From NCBI GenBank assembly GCA_963735885.1, contig CAVTMP010000004.1, positions 310,001 through 374,000 on the forward strand: a DNA stretch of 64,000 nucleotides. The letters are read 5' to 3'. The position numbers were made by a program, and so were the translations under genes. Positions 43,094 through 51,836 of the stretch are shown here, piece by piece. The notes under the pieces were generated by a model. That model was not told where the DNA came from. It searched no databases and saw nothing but the letters and a program-made list of their open reading frames with translations. Position 1 is the first letter of the stretch; the number at the start of each line of letters is the position of its first letter. The DNA is from JBBSBL01 sp963735885. Lineage in GTDB: Bacteria > Actinomycetota > Thermoleophilia > Solirubrobacterales > Solirubrobacteraceae.

Positions 43094-45364
43094 TCAGTCT
43101 AGGCCGGGCCCCGCGCGCGGCCACGGCGTCCACGGCGGCAGGGCCCAGATCGCGCGCAGGCGTCCCGTGGGGCCGAGGCCGCGGCCGAGCTCGGCCCGGA
43201 GGGCGCGCCGCTGCGCGGCGCTCGGCGGCGGCCCGCCGCCCGCGAACCGCCGCGCCCGGACCGCGGCGACGTAGGCGGCGGCCGACGGAGCGGTGGCGAG
43301 ACGCCGCTCGAGGGCGCTGAGCGTGGTGGCGGCCGGCGGCGCGCGCCCGGTGCGGCGGAGCGCGCGCTCGAGCTCGGCCAGCGCCGGGTCCTCGTCCGGG
43401 CGCTCGGGCCCGCGGCCCCGCCGCAGCGCCAGCCCGCCCGCGACGAGCGCGCCGAGCGCGAGCAGGCCGGCGGTGAGCGCCCAGCCCGCGACCCCGTCAT
43501 CCGCGGGCGTCGACCCCGCGGGACGCCGGGCGGCCGGGTCGCTGCGCGGGTCCCCGCCCTGGACCCGCGAGCGGCCCCCCGGCGCGAGCGCCCTGGCGTC
43601 GCGCCGGCCGGCCAGCGCCGGCGCGCTCGCCGGCGTCGGATCGAAGGTCGTCCACCCGATGCCCGGGAACCAGGCCTCCACCCACGAGTGGGCGTCGAGG
43701 TCGCTCACCGTCCACTCGCGGCGGGCGCGGTCGTAGTCGCCGGGCGCGAAGCCGGCCACCGCCCGGGCCGGGACGCCGCCCATCCGCAGCAGCAGCGCCA
43801 TCGCGCCGGCGAACTGCTGGCAGTAGCCGCGTCCGTCGACGAGGAACGCGGCGAGCGGGAAGCGGCCGCGCGGCGGCGACTCGTCGTAGCGGAAGCGGGG
43901 CGCGGCGAGCGCGCGCTCGACCCGCCGGACGTACGCGTAGGGCGTCGCGGCGCCGGTGCCGAGGCGGCGGGCGAGGCGGTAGGCGCCCGCGTAGGGGGAG
44001 TCGGCCAGCAGCCGCTCGGCATCGGTGCCGAACGGGAGCGCCCCGACGGCGCTCGGCGTGCCGCCCGATCCGAACGCCGGGAACACGACCTCGCTCGACC
44101 CGTCGGGGAGGCCGAGGGTGCGGTACTGCTGCAGGAGCCCGGGATAGTCGGTGCCCGAGGCCGCGAGCCGCGCCGCGGTCGGCCGGGGCACGTAGACGCG
44201 CGCGAACCACGAGTCGCCGGGCGCGAGCCGGGCCCCGGATCGCCAGGTGCCCGGACTCCCGCCCGGCGTGGCGAGGTGCGGGGCACGGGCGATCGCGAGC
44301 GTCGTGCCGGCGCCGAGCAGGTCGCTCGACTCCATCCCGCGCATCGTCACGCGGATCGTCTCCACCCAGTCGCGGCGCAGCTCGCCGGGCGGCGGCAGCT
44401 CGGCCGTCGAGGCCTCCGGCGCGCTGTCCTGCTCCCGCCGCCAGGCGACGCCGTCGAAGCGGTCGAGGTTCTCGGCCTTCCAGTAGGCCCCGACGCCGGA
44501 GCGGACCCGGAGCACCTCCCGACCCTCGCGCGGCCAGTCCAGCGGCCCGTAGCGATGGTCCCAGCCGAACGTGACGGGCGACTGGGCGGCGAGGGAGCTC
44601 GCGATCGCGCGGTAGTCGAGCCAGGGCCCGCCCGCGTCGAGACGCGGGGCGGCGAGCGCCCCGGCGACCGCGGCCGCCGCGACCGCCGCCGCGGCGACCG
44701 GCAGCCGCCGCGCCGGCAGGCGGTCGGCGCGCAGGTAGGCCACGAGCAGCACGAGCAGCGCCACGCCCCGGAGCTCGGCGGCGGGGGTGACGAGGACGAC
44801 CTCCGGGATGGCCGCGGCCGCGACGAGCGGGACGGTGGCGACCAGGCGGCGCCCGTCCCCGCCGTCGGCCCGCCCCGCCGCCACGCCGGTGCCGAGCAGC
44901 GCGAGCCCGCCGAGCAGGATCACCGTCCGCGCCCACGGGTCCGCGCCGGCGTAGGGGACGGCGGCGGCCGGCAGCGCGCCCGCGCCCTGGACCACGCCGG
45001 CCCCCAGCGCGCCCCAGTTCGCCGGGAGCAGGAGCCGAGCCGGGACGCCGGCGGCGAGCAGGCCGGCGAGCGCCAGCACGAGGACCGCCGCGGCGACGAC
45101 GAGCGCCCGGACGGCGGGACGCCCGACCCGGCGGCGCGTCGCGGCGGCGCCCGTCGTCACGGCGAGCGCGACGAGGAGGCCGGCGAGGAGCGCCCCGGTG
45201 GCCGCCGGGGACACGAGCTCCGCCCATCGCACCGCGCCGAACGCACCGAGCGCGGCGAGCGCGGCGAGGTGCAGGACACCCGGGGCGAGCGGGGCCGACC
45301 CCGCCGAGGCGGTCGGCGGCGGGACCTCGGGGACCGGGCGCGACGCGGCGCGCAACGCGCTCAT
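43094..45364 (-). CDS. Membrane-bound transglutaminase-like protein (TgpA/DUF3488 family)
   Basis: 756 residues. An N-terminal block of about seven hydrophobic helices (about 30-240) precedes a large soluble region containing RSGVGAYWKAENLDRFDGVAW and the transglutaminase-like core. The catalytic Cys lies in GRGYCQQFAGAMALLLRMGGVPARAVAG, the His in DAHSWVEAWFPG, and the Asp in WTTFDPTPAS. A further hydrophobic helix (ALTAGLLALGALVAGGLAL) and a cytoplasmic Arg/Ala-rich tail close the protein. The MoxR-DUF58-TgpA arrangement is a widespread operon thought to assemble or modify envelope proteins. Its start overlaps the stop of the DUF58 gene (ATGA-type). Confidence 0.93.
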   Translation of the reverse strand: MSALRAASRPVPEVPPPTASAGSAPLAPGVLHLAALAALGAFGAVRWAELVSPAATGALLAGLLVALAVTTGAAATRRRVGRPAVRALVVAAAVLVLALAGLLAAGVPARLLLPANWGALGAGVVQGAGALPAAAVPYAGADPWARTVILLGGLALLGTGVAAGRADGGDGRRLVATVPLVAAAAIPEVVLVTPAAELRGVALLVLLVAYLRADRLPARRLPVAAAAVAAAAVAGALAAPRLDAGGPWLDYRAIASSLAAQSPVTFGWDHRYGPLDWPREGREVLRVRSGVGAYWKAENLDRFDGVAWRREQDSAPEASTAELPPPGELRRDWVETIRVTMRGMESSDLLGAGTTLAIARAPHLATPGGSPGTWRSGARLAPGDSWFARVYVPRPTAARLAASGTDYPGLLQQYRTLGLPDGSSEVVFPAFGSGGTPSAVGALPFGTDAERLLADSPYAGAYRLARRLGTGAATPYAYVRRVERALAAPRFRYDESPPRGRFPLAAFLVDGRGYCQQFAGAMALLLRMGGVPARAVAGFAPGDYDRARREWTVSDLDAHSWVEAWFPGIGWTTFDPTPASAPALAGRRDARALAPGGRSRVQGGDPRSDPAARRPAGSTPADDGVAGWALTAGLLALGALVAGGLALRRGRGPERPDEDPALAELERALRRTGRAPPAATTLSALERRLATAPSAAAYVAAVRARRFAGGGPPPSAAQRRALRAELGRGLGPTGRLRAIWALPPWTPWPRAGPGLD

Positions 45365-46488
45365 GCCGCGGCCTCGGCGGCGGCGCCGCGCGGCCGCCCG
45401 CCGGGGCCGAGCACGTGCCCGCGGCAGCCGGCGACCTCGAGGTCGGCCGGCGGCCCGGGCGCCGCGCCGGCCGCGTCGGGCGGCACGAGGAGCACGGTGA
45501 CGCCGCGGGCGATCGCCGCGGCGGGCGCGGGCAGGCGGTCGAGGCGGCGGGCGGCGACGTAGAGGACCGGCCCGCGGCGGGCCTGGCCGCGAAGCGTGGG
45601 CGGGCGGGCGCCGCCCTCGACGAGCGCGAGTCGCGCGTGCGCGGCCGGCCAGGCCGCGAGGTCGGCCTCGAGCGGGACGGCGCGCCGCTCGCCGGGCAGC
45701 AGGAGATCGCAGCCCCCGGCCCGCGCCAGCGCGCGCGCCAGCGAGGCGGCGGCCCGCACCGCGGCGTCCAGCGCGGCCTCCCCGGCCGGGCCGGGCTCGG
45801 CCCGCGCGTCGAGCACGACGAGCGGCCGGGCGTCGTGCTCGGCCCGCAGGCGCCGCTCGACCAGGCCCCCGCCGCGCGCGACCGTCGGCCAGTGGATGCG
45901 CGACGCCGGCGCGCCGTCGCGGTAGGGCCGCAGCCCGTCGATCTCGATGGCGGCCTCGGCCTGGCCGGCGCGACCGAGGCCGGCGCGGTCCAGCCCGCCT
46001 CCGGCGACGGCGCGGACCGTGTCGAGGCGCGGCAGCACGAGGATCTCGACCGGGCCCCCGCCGCCGACCACGGTCCGCTCGGCGAGCCCGAGCGGATCGG
46101 CGAGGCGCAGCGCCGGCGGGGGGAAGCGGCGCAGGCCCCGCCGGGGGAAGGTGGCGGCGTGGCGCACGACGCGGCGCGCCTCCCCCGTCGCGGCGAGCGG
46201 CCGGGGGCCGCCGGCGAGCGCGTCCCGGATCTCCGCGCCGGGCAGGCCCGCGGGCCCGGCGCGGACCTCGAGCGAGACCACGACCTCCTCGTCCTCGACG
46301 ACGCGGCCGGGCACGGCCGTCCGCGCGATCGCCGCCGAGCGCGCCGCGAGCCGGACCCACACGGCGGCGCCGGCGCCGAGCAGCACCAGACCGACCCCGG
46401 GGACGTACAGCGCTTCGGCGTCGAAGGCGCCGGCCGTGAGCAGCAGCAGGAGACCGAGCAGCGCGGTGCCGGCGGCGCGGCCCCCCAT
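45361..46488 (-). CDS. DUF58 domain protein (vWA-like, MoxR partner)
   Basis: 375 residues. Two hydrophobic helices at the start (LLGLLLLLTAGAFDA; GVGLVLLGAGAAVWV) are followed by an N-terminal beta domain with RGLRRFPPPALRLADPLGLAERTV. The DUF58 signature EIDGLRPYRDGAPASRIHWPTVARGGGLVERRL is near residue 215, and a vWA-like end with VVLDARAEPGPAGEAALDAAVRAAASLARAL follows. Partner of MoxR ATPases in envelope-related complexes. It lies between moxR and tgpA with short or overlapping gaps. Confidence 0.92.
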   Translation of the reverse strand: MGGRAAGTALLGLLLLLTAGAFDAEALYVPGVGLVLLGAGAAVWVRLAARSAAIARTAVPGRVVEDEEVVVSLEVRAGPAGLPGAEIRDALAGGPRPLAATGEARRVVRHAATFPRRGLRRFPPPALRLADPLGLAERTVVGGGGPVEILVLPRLDTVRAVAGGGLDRAGLGRAGQAEAAIEIDGLRPYRDGAPASRIHWPTVARGGGLVERRLRAEHDARPLVVLDARAEPGPAGEAALDAAVRAAASLARALARAGGCDLLLPGERRAVPLEADLAAWPAAHARLALVEGGARPPTLRGQARRGPVLYVAARRLDRLPAPAAAIARGVTVLLVPPDAAGAAPGPPADLEVAGCRGHVLGPGGRPRGAAAEAAA

Positions 46489-46493
46489 GAGCG

Positions 46494-47462
46494 CTAGAGC
46501 GCGGCCGTCGCCGCGACGGCGTCGCGGACGACCTCGGCCGGCGGCGTGGCGGCCGCCTCGGGCGCGAGCACGATCCGGTGGGCGAGGACCGGGGCGGCGA
46601 GGGCCTGCACGTCGTCGGGAAGCGCGTGATCGCGCCCCTGCATCATCGCCCGGGCCTTCGCCGCGCGCAGGAGCATGAGCCCGGCGCGCGGGCTGGCGCC
46701 GAGCTCCACGCGCGTGTCCTCCCGGGTGCGGCGCAGCAGGGCGACGACGTAGTCGCGCAGGGCGCCGGAGGCGTGGACGCGGACGGCGGTGTCCTGCGCG
46801 CCGAGGATCTCGGCGGCCGACACGACGGGTGCGAGGTCGAGCACCCGGTCGCCGGCCGCGTGCTCGGCGAGCATGTCCGCCTCGTCGGCCGGCTCGGGGT
46901 ACCCGAGGTGGACGCGGACCATGAAGCGGTCGACCTGCGCCTCGGGCAGCGGATAGGTGCCCTCGTACTCCATCGGGTTCTGGGTGGCGAGAACGAGGAA
47001 CGGGCGCGCGAGCTCGTGGGTGTGGACGTCGACCGTGACCCGCCGCTCCTGCATGCACTCGAGCAGGCCGGACTGCGTCTTGGGCGAGGCGCGGTTGATC
47101 TCGTCGACGAGGACGACGTTCGCGAAGACCGGCCCCGGGCGGAACTCGAACGTGCCCTCCTGCTGGTCGAACACGCTCGTGCCGACCACGTCCGCCGGGA
47201 GCAGGTCCGCCGTGCACTGGATGCGCGCGAAGCGGACGTCGAGCGAGCGCGCCAGGGCGCGGGCCAGCGCGGTCTTGCCGACGCCGGGGGGATCCTCGAC
47301 GAGGACGTGGCCCTCGGCGAGGAGCGCGATCACGACGTGATCGAGCGTCTCCTCGCGCACCTGGACGGCGCGCCGGACGTTCGCGGCGACGCGGCGCGCG
47401 GCCGCGGCCGCGGCCTCACGCTCGTGCGGCTCGATCCGCGGGAGCTGGCTCAGGGGCTCCAT
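46494..47462 (-). CDS. MoxR-family AAA+ ATPase
   Basis: 322 residues. The Walker A motif is VEDPPGVGKTALARALA, the Walker B region VVLVDEINRASPKTQSGLLE, sensor 1 LATQNPMEYEGTYPLPEAQ and the arginine finger region in DRFMVRVHLGYP; a C-terminal lid with VRVHASGALRDYVVALLRRTR and GASPRAGLMLLRAAKA follows. ATPases of this type act as chaperones or remodelers for vWA-type partners such as DUF58 proteins. The ATG at 47462 has GAGGG five bases upstream. The first 47 bases overlap the end of coaBC, an unusually long overlap, so the two genes are likely coupled. Confidence 0.94.
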   Translation of the reverse strand: MEPLSQLPRIEPHEREAAAAAARRVAANVRRAVQVREETLDHVVIALLAEGHVLVEDPPGVGKTALARALARSLDVRFARIQCTADLLPADVVGTSVFDQQEGTFEFRPGPVFANVVLVDEINRASPKTQSGLLECMQERRVTVDVHTHELARPFLVLATQNPMEYEGTYPLPEAQVDRFMVRVHLGYPEPADEADMLAEHAAGDRVLDLAPVVSAAEILGAQDTAVRVHASGALRDYVVALLRRTREDTRVELGASPRAGLMLLRAAKARAMMQGRDHALPDDVQALAAPVLAHRIVLAPEAAATPPAEVVRDAVAATAAL

Positions 47463-48714
47463 CGACACCCTCGCTGGCGGGTCGCAGCCGGTCGACCGCG
47501 TCGAGGATCGCCGTGGCGACCTCGGCCTTCGGCGCACGCGCGACGCGCGTCTCGACGTGCGGCGTGACGATCGCGACCTCGTTGTCCTCCGCGTCGAAGC
47601 CGACGCCCGGCGCGGCGACGTCGTTCACGACCACCGCGTCGAGGCCCTTGCGCTCGAGCTTGCCGCGCCCGAGGGCGACCGCCTCGGCGCCGTGCTCGGC
47701 GGCGAACCCGACGAGCGTCTGCCCCGGTCGCCGGCGCGCCGCGAGCCCCGCGAGCACGTCGTCGGTCGCCTCCAGCGCCACCTCGGGCGGGCCGTCGGCC
47801 TTCTTGAGCTTGCCCGCGGCCGGCGCGGCCGGGCGGAAGTCCGCGACCGCGGCGGCCATCAGCAGCACGTCGCAGGACGCGAACGCCGCGTCGCAGGCGG
47901 CCGCGAGCTCGGCCGCCGTCCCCACCGTGACCACGCGGACTCCGGACGGGGGGGCGACGGCGAGGTGCGCCGCGACCAGCGTGACGTCGGCGCCCCGGGC
48001 GGCGGCCGCCGCGGCCAGCGCCACGCCCATGCGGCCGGAGGAGCGGTTGCCGAGGTAGCGGACGGCGTCGATCGGCTCGCGGGTGCCGCCGGCGGTGACG
48101 AGCACGCGCAGGCCGTCCCACGGGCGCCCGCGTCGCCGGCCCGCGCCGAGCGCCGACTCCACGGCGGCGAGGATGGCCGGCGGCTCGGCCAGGCGGCCGG
48201 GGCCGTGCTCGCCGCGGGAGGCGAGCGGCCCCTCCCCCGGGTCGATCAGCGTCACCCCCCGGGCCCGCAGGCGCGCGACGTTGTCGGCCGTCGCCGGGTG
48301 GGCCCACATGCGGTCGTTCATCGCCGGGGCCACGAGCACCGGTCCGGCGGCGGCCAGCGCGGCGCCGGTCAGCAGGTTGTCGGCGAGGCCGTGGGCGAGC
48401 TTCGCGAGGGTGTTCGCCGAGGCCGGCGCGATGACGTAGGCGTCGGCGCGCTCGACGAGCGCGAGGTGGCTGATGGGCTCGTGGCCCGGGAGCGGGTCGC
48501 CCGGATAGGCGCCGCGCGCCGGGTCGGGATCGAACTCGGAGACGAGGACCGGGGCACCGGTGATCGCGGCGAAGGTCGCGCCGCCGACGAAGCGCCGGCT
48601 CGCCTCGGTCTGCACCACCCGGACGGCGTGGCCGGCCTGCGTGGCCAGCCGCACGAGCTCGACGGCCTTGTAGGCGGCGATCCCGCCGCTCACGCCGAGG
48701 AGGATGCGGGCCAT
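47416..48714 (-). CDS. coaBC: Bifunctional phosphopantothenoylcysteine decarboxylase/phosphopantothenate-cysteine ligase
   Basis: 432 residues. CoaBC makes 4'-phosphopantetheine from 4'-phosphopantothenate and cysteine in coenzyme A synthesis. The N-terminal flavin domain has LLGVSGGIAAYKAVELVRLA, APASANTLAKLAHGLADNLLT and PAMNDRMWAHPAT. The C-terminal ligase has VLVTAGGTREPIDAVRYLGNRSSGRMG, AAAVADFRPAAPAAGKLKK and GFAAE followed by NDV. The first residues of the mature protein, ARILLGVSGG, start at ATG 48714. The tail of about 35 residues is Pro/Ala-rich. It follows rpoZ in the conserved actinobacterial gmk-rpoZ-coaBC order. Confidence 0.96.
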   Translation of the reverse strand: MARILLGVSGGIAAYKAVELVRLATQAGHAVRVVQTEASRRFVGGATFAAITGAPVLVSEFDPDPARGAYPGDPLPGHEPISHLALVERADAYVIAPASANTLAKLAHGLADNLLTGAALAAAGPVLVAPAMNDRMWAHPATADNVARLRARGVTLIDPGEGPLASRGEHGPGRLAEPPAILAAVESALGAGRRRGRPWDGLRVLVTAGGTREPIDAVRYLGNRSSGRMGVALAAAAAARGADVTLVAAHLAVAPPSGVRVVTVGTAAELAAACDAAFASCDVLLMAAAVADFRPAAPAAGKLKKADGPPEVALEATDDVLAGLAARRRPGQTLVGFAAEHGAEAVALGRGKLERKGLDAVVVNDVAAPGVGFDAEDNEVAIVTPHVETRVARAPKAEVATAILDAVDRLRPASEGVDGAPEPAPADRAARA

Positions 48715-48771
48715 CGCGTCGCCTCTCGTGCTCGGGCGGCGGGCGCCCCGCCCTCGCGTGCTCCGAGCCGC

Positions 48772-48999
48772 CTAGCGGTACTCGTAGGAGACCTTGCCCT
48801 GGGCGACTTCCTCCAGGGCGATGGTCAGGTAGTTCTTGGACCGGGTGTCCACCATGGGCGGCGGGTACTCGTCGAACGTGCCCTCGCCGAGGTTGTGGTA
48901 GTAGCTGTTGATCTGTCGCGCGCGCTTGGCGGCGACGATCACGCTGGCGTAGTTGGAGTCGACGTGCTCGAGCAGCGCGTCGATGCGGGGGTTGATCAC
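48772..48999 (-). CDS. rpoZ: RNA polymerase omega subunit
   Basis: 75 residues. Omega folds around the RNAP beta-prime C-terminus and helps assembly. The sequence starts INPRIDALLEHVDSNYASVIVAAKRARQINSYY, the family core, then PPPMVDTRSKNYLTIALEEVAQGKVSYEY. The ATG overlaps the gmk stop. It is short but complete compared with other actinobacterial omega subunits. Confidence 0.95.
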   Translation of the reverse strand: MINPRIDALLEHVDSNYASVIVAAKRARQINSYYHNLGEGTFDEYPPPMVDTRSKNYLTIALEEVAQGKVSYEYR

Positions 49000-49583
49000 G
49001 GGCGTCCGGCCTTTCCGGTCGTGTCGTCCCAGTGTAGCCGCCGCTCCACGACCCGGGCGAGGTCGGCGACCGCGTCCTCGAGGCGATCGTTGCGCACCTT
49101 GGCGTCGAACTCGTCCTGGGCCTCGAGCTCCCGCTCGGCGGTGCGGAGTCGCGCCGCGACCTGCGCGGCGTCGTCGGTGCCGCGACCGACCAGGCGCGCG
49201 CGCAGCGCCTCGACGGACGGCGGGGCGATGAAGATCTGGAACGCCGCGGGCAGGGCCTCGCGGACCTGCCGGGCCCCCTGCACCTCGATCTCGAGCACGA
49301 CGCCGCGGGCCTCCCGGAGGCGGGCGTCGACCTCCGAGCGCAGCGTGCCGTAGCGGCGCCCGGAGTACTCCGCGTGCTCGAGGAACTCGCCCGCGGCGAC
49401 GCGCCGCTCGAACTCCGCGGGCTCGAGGAAGTGGTAGTCGACGCCGTCCCGCTCGCCCAGGCGGGGGCGGCGCGTGGTGGCCGACACCGAGAGCTCGAGG
49501 CCGGGGACGCGCTCGAGCAGCCCGCGGATGAGCGTGCCCTTGCCGACGCCCGAGGGCCCGGTGATCACGAAGACGCGGGACAC
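48996..49583 (-). CDS. gmk: Guanylate kinase
   Basis: 195 residues. Gmk phosphorylates GMP to GDP. P-loop VITGPSGVGKGTLIRGLLE; GMP-binding SVSATTRRPRLGERDGVDYHFL and FLEHAEYSGRRYGTLRSEV; LEIEVQGARQV and IFIAPPS; lid region RLVGRGTDDAAQVAARL. The GTG at 49583 is the start; upstream codons are not conserved. It lies 20 bases downstream of the mihF gene, in the usual actinobacterial order mihF-gmk-rpoZ. Confidence 0.97.
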   Translation of the reverse strand: MSRVFVITGPSGVGKGTLIRGLLERVPGLELSVSATTRRPRLGERDGVDYHFLEPAEFERRVAAGEFLEHAEYSGRRYGTLRSEVDARLREARGVVLEIEVQGARQVREALPAAFQIFIAPPSVEALRARLVGRGTDDAAQVAARLRTAERELEAQDEFDAKVRNDRLEDAVADLARVVERRLHWDDTTGKAGRP

Positions 49584-49603
49584 CCGCGGCCGCGAGCCGG
49601 GGA

Positions 49604-49945
49604 CTACCGGCGCAGGAGGGCGACGAGCTCCGTGCGCTGGCGCTCGGAGAGCCCGCCGATCGTCTTGCTCGGCGAGATCCGGCACTGCGTGAGGATCTTG
49701 TTCACCTTCACGCGCCCGTACTTCGGCACCGCGAGCAGCATGTCGAAGACCTTGGCCGTCTCGACGTACTCCGGCGGGTCGAGGAGGAGCTGCTGGATCG
49801 ACTGGCGGCCGCCCTTGAGGTCGCGCTTGAGCTGCGCGCGGCGGCTGCGGACCGCGTTCGCGCGCTTGAGCGCGTCCATGCGCTGGACGAGCGAGCGTTC
49901 CGGCGCCATGACGGGTTTCGGCGGGGACTCGCTGACCGGCGGCAT
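49604..49945 (-). CDS. mihF: Integration host factor, actinobacterial type (mIHF)
   Basis: 113 residues. mIHF is a nucleoid-associated DNA-bending protein unrelated to the enterobacterial IHF. The C-terminal core has ALKRANAVRSRRAQLKRDLK, LLLDPPEYVETAKVFDMLLAVPKYGRVKVNKILTQCRISPSKTIGGLSERQRTELVALL, which includes the helix-two-turns-helix DNA-binding part. The ATG at 49945 is chosen because a promoter with -35 TTGATC and -10 TAGTAT ends 8 bases upstream, which would place the transcript start at the codon; an internal ATG 12 codons later is the alternative. Confidence 0.93.
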   Translation of the reverse strand: MPPVSESPPKPVMAPERSLVQRMDALKRANAVRSRRAQLKRDLKGGRQSIQQLLLDPPEYVETAKVFDMLLAVPKYGRVKVNKILTQCRISPSKTIGGLSERQRTELVALLRR

Positions 49946-49953
49946 GGGCGGCG

Positions 49954-49981
49954 ATACTAACGATGTGCCCCGGTCGATCAA
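49954..49981 (-). promoter_or_regulatory. Promoter of a leaderless mihF-gmk-rpoZ-coaBC transcript
   Basis: Minus strand: TTGATC (49981-49976), 16-base spacer, TAGTAT (49959-49954), then 8 bases to the ATG. Both hexamers are good matches to the sigma-70 consensus, and no Shine-Dalgarno fits in the spacer, so a leaderless mRNA is the simplest reading. It is the best-supported promoter of this class in the window. Confidence 0.65.
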
Positions 49982-50052
49982 GACCGATCCTGCGCAATCC
50001 GGCGAAATTCGGCTCGACCTCGACCTGAGGTTCAGCCGTCTGGAGCCTCGCT

Positions 50053-50976
50053 TCAGCAACCCTCAGGGTTTCCGGGCGCTTTGGCCCGTCCCGGCGGCTC
50101 TCCGACGGCGTCTCGGAGCTCCGCGAGGATGCGCCGGGCCGCCATCGGGTCGCGGAAGCTCTCGGTGCCGACCGCCACCAGGCCGGCCCCCGCGCGGAGC
50201 AGGTCGTGCGCGTCGATTCCCCGCTCCACCCCGCCCATCGCGACGACCGGTATTCCGGTGCGTCGAGCGACGTCCGCCACCTGGGCCAGCGCGACGGCGC
50301 GGATGGCGGGACCCGACACCCCGCCGGTCCGCCCGCCGAGCCAGGGCGCCCCGGTCCGCGGATCGAGCGCCATCCCGCGCAGCGTGTTGACGAGCGACAG
50401 CGCGTCGGCGCCGGCGTCGGCCGCCGCCTCGCCCACCGCGCCCGGATCGGTCGCGTTCGGCGTCAGCTTCACGATCAGCGGCTTGTCGGTGAGCGGGCGC
50501 ACGCGCTCGAGCAGCCGCGCCGTCTCGCCCGGGTCGGCGCCCATCACCAGCCCGGTCTCGACGTTCGGGCACGAGACGTTGAGCTCCAGCGCCGCGACCT
50601 CGTCGCGCTCGGCGAAGGCGGCCACGAGCGTCGCGACCTCCTCGCGCGTGAAGCCCATGACGTTCACGACGAGCGGCACGGGCAGGCGCGCGAGCCACGG
50701 GAGGTCCTCGGCCAGGTAGCCCGCCAGTCCCCGGTTCGGCAAGCCGATCGAGTTCAGCAGGCCGCCGGGCAGCTCCCACAGGCGCGGCGGGGCGTTGCCC
50801 CGCCGGGGCTCGACGGTGACGGTCTTGGAGACGAAGGCGGCGAACGGGAAGTCCTCGAGCAGCGCGTCGCCGAAGGCCCGGTGGGCGGCGATGGCGTCGA
50901 AGGTCCCGGAGGCGTTGACGATCGGGTGCGCGAGATCGAGCCCGCAGAAGCGCGTCGGCCCGGCGGCGGCCGTCAT
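50053..50976 (-). CDS. pyrD: Dihydroorotate dehydrogenase, class 1B catalytic subunit
   Basis: 307 residues, FMN-dependent oxidation of dihydroorotate to orotate. GPTRFCGLDLAHPIVNASGTFD opens the barrel; FVSKTVTVEPRRGNAPPRLWELPGGLLNSIGLPN; the active-site cysteine is in LELNVSCPNVETG; LIVKLTPNATD; and SGPAIRAVALAQVADV with GIPVVAMGGVERGIDAHDLLRAGA. The Cys and the presence of pyrK next to it place it in class 1B (NAD+-linked heterotetramer with PyrK). It is the last gene of the pyr operon, 25 bases after pyrK. Confidence 0.96.
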   Translation of the reverse strand: MTAAAGPTRFCGLDLAHPIVNASGTFDAIAAHRAFGDALLEDFPFAAFVSKTVTVEPRRGNAPPRLWELPGGLLNSIGLPNRGLAGYLAEDLPWLARLPVPLVVNVMGFTREEVATLVAAFAERDEVAALELNVSCPNVETGLVMGADPGETARLLERVRPLTDKPLIVKLTPNATDPGAVGEAAADAGADALSLVNTLRGMALDPRTGAPWLGGRTGGVSGPAIRAVALAQVADVARRTGIPVVAMGGVERGIDAHDLLRAGAGLVAVGTESFRDPMAARRILAELRDAVGEPPGRAKAPGNPEGC

Positions 50977-51001
50977 CGCGCCGCGTCGCTCGCGCGCCGG
51001 G

Positions 51002-51836
51002 TCAACGGCCCGTTCCGGCGACGAGCGCGGTCTCGAGGTCGGCCGCGTCGAGGACCGGGCCCTCGACGCAGAGGCGCACGTACCCCGCGCGGGTCGGGAC
51101 GACGCAGCCGAAGCACGCGCCGAACCCGCAGGCCATGCCGGACTCCATCGCGAGCTGCGCGGGGACCTCGCGCTCGGCGCAGAGCGCCCGGACGGCCTCG
51201 AGCATGCCCGGCGGGCCGCAGGCGTAGACGGCGACGGCTGCCGGCTCCGTCCAGGCGCGCTGCGAGCAGGTCGGTGACCGGCCCGCGGTGGCCGGCGGTG
51301 CCGTCGTCGGTGGCGACCTCGGGCCCGTGCAGGAGCTCGGCGCCGGCGGCGTGGGCGGCGTCGCGGAAGCCGAGCACGGCCGCCGCCGGCTCCCCGGCCG
51401 CGCGCCGCGCGTCCTGCCAGATCGCCAGCGGCGCGATGCCCACCCCGCCGCCGACGAGCAGCGCGGAGCGCCCGGCCGCCGGGGGCGCGAAGCCCACGCC
51501 CAGCGGGCCGAGCAGCAGCACGCCGTCGCCCGGCCCCAGCTCGGCGAGCCGCGCGGTGCCGGGGCCGACGACCTCGAGCAGGAACTCCAGGCGCCCGGGG
51601 CGCGGGGCGCGCAGGACGCTGAAGGCCCGCGGCAGGAACGGCCGCTCCCCCGCTCCGCCGCCCCACCGCTCGGCGGCGGCGAGCATGTGGAACTGTCCCG
51701 GCCGCGGCGGCGGGCCGTCGGGGTCCTCGACCTCGAGCACGACGTAGGGGCCGTGCGACCGCCGCGCGGACACCGTCCCGCGGCGCCGGCCGAGCGGCGC
51801 CAGGGTGCGCCGCTCCTCCGGCGCTCCCCCGCTCAC
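51002..51836 (-). CDS. pyrK: Dihydroorotate dehydrogenase electron transfer subunit (frame broken by one base)
   Basis: PyrK carries FAD and a [2Fe-2S] cluster and moves electrons from PyrD to NAD+. The FAD domain has PGQFHMLAAAERWGG, FLPRAFSVL and LLEVVGPGTARLAELGPGDG; NAD-binding VLLLGPLGVGF and LLVGGGVGIAPLAIWQDAR. After a one-base frame change near 51255 come VAVYACGPPGMLEAV and GMACGFGACFGCVVPT with a further VRLCVEGPV, giving four Cys of the cluster. The span is 3n+1. The GTG start overlaps carB's TGA (GTGA). Confidence 0.9.
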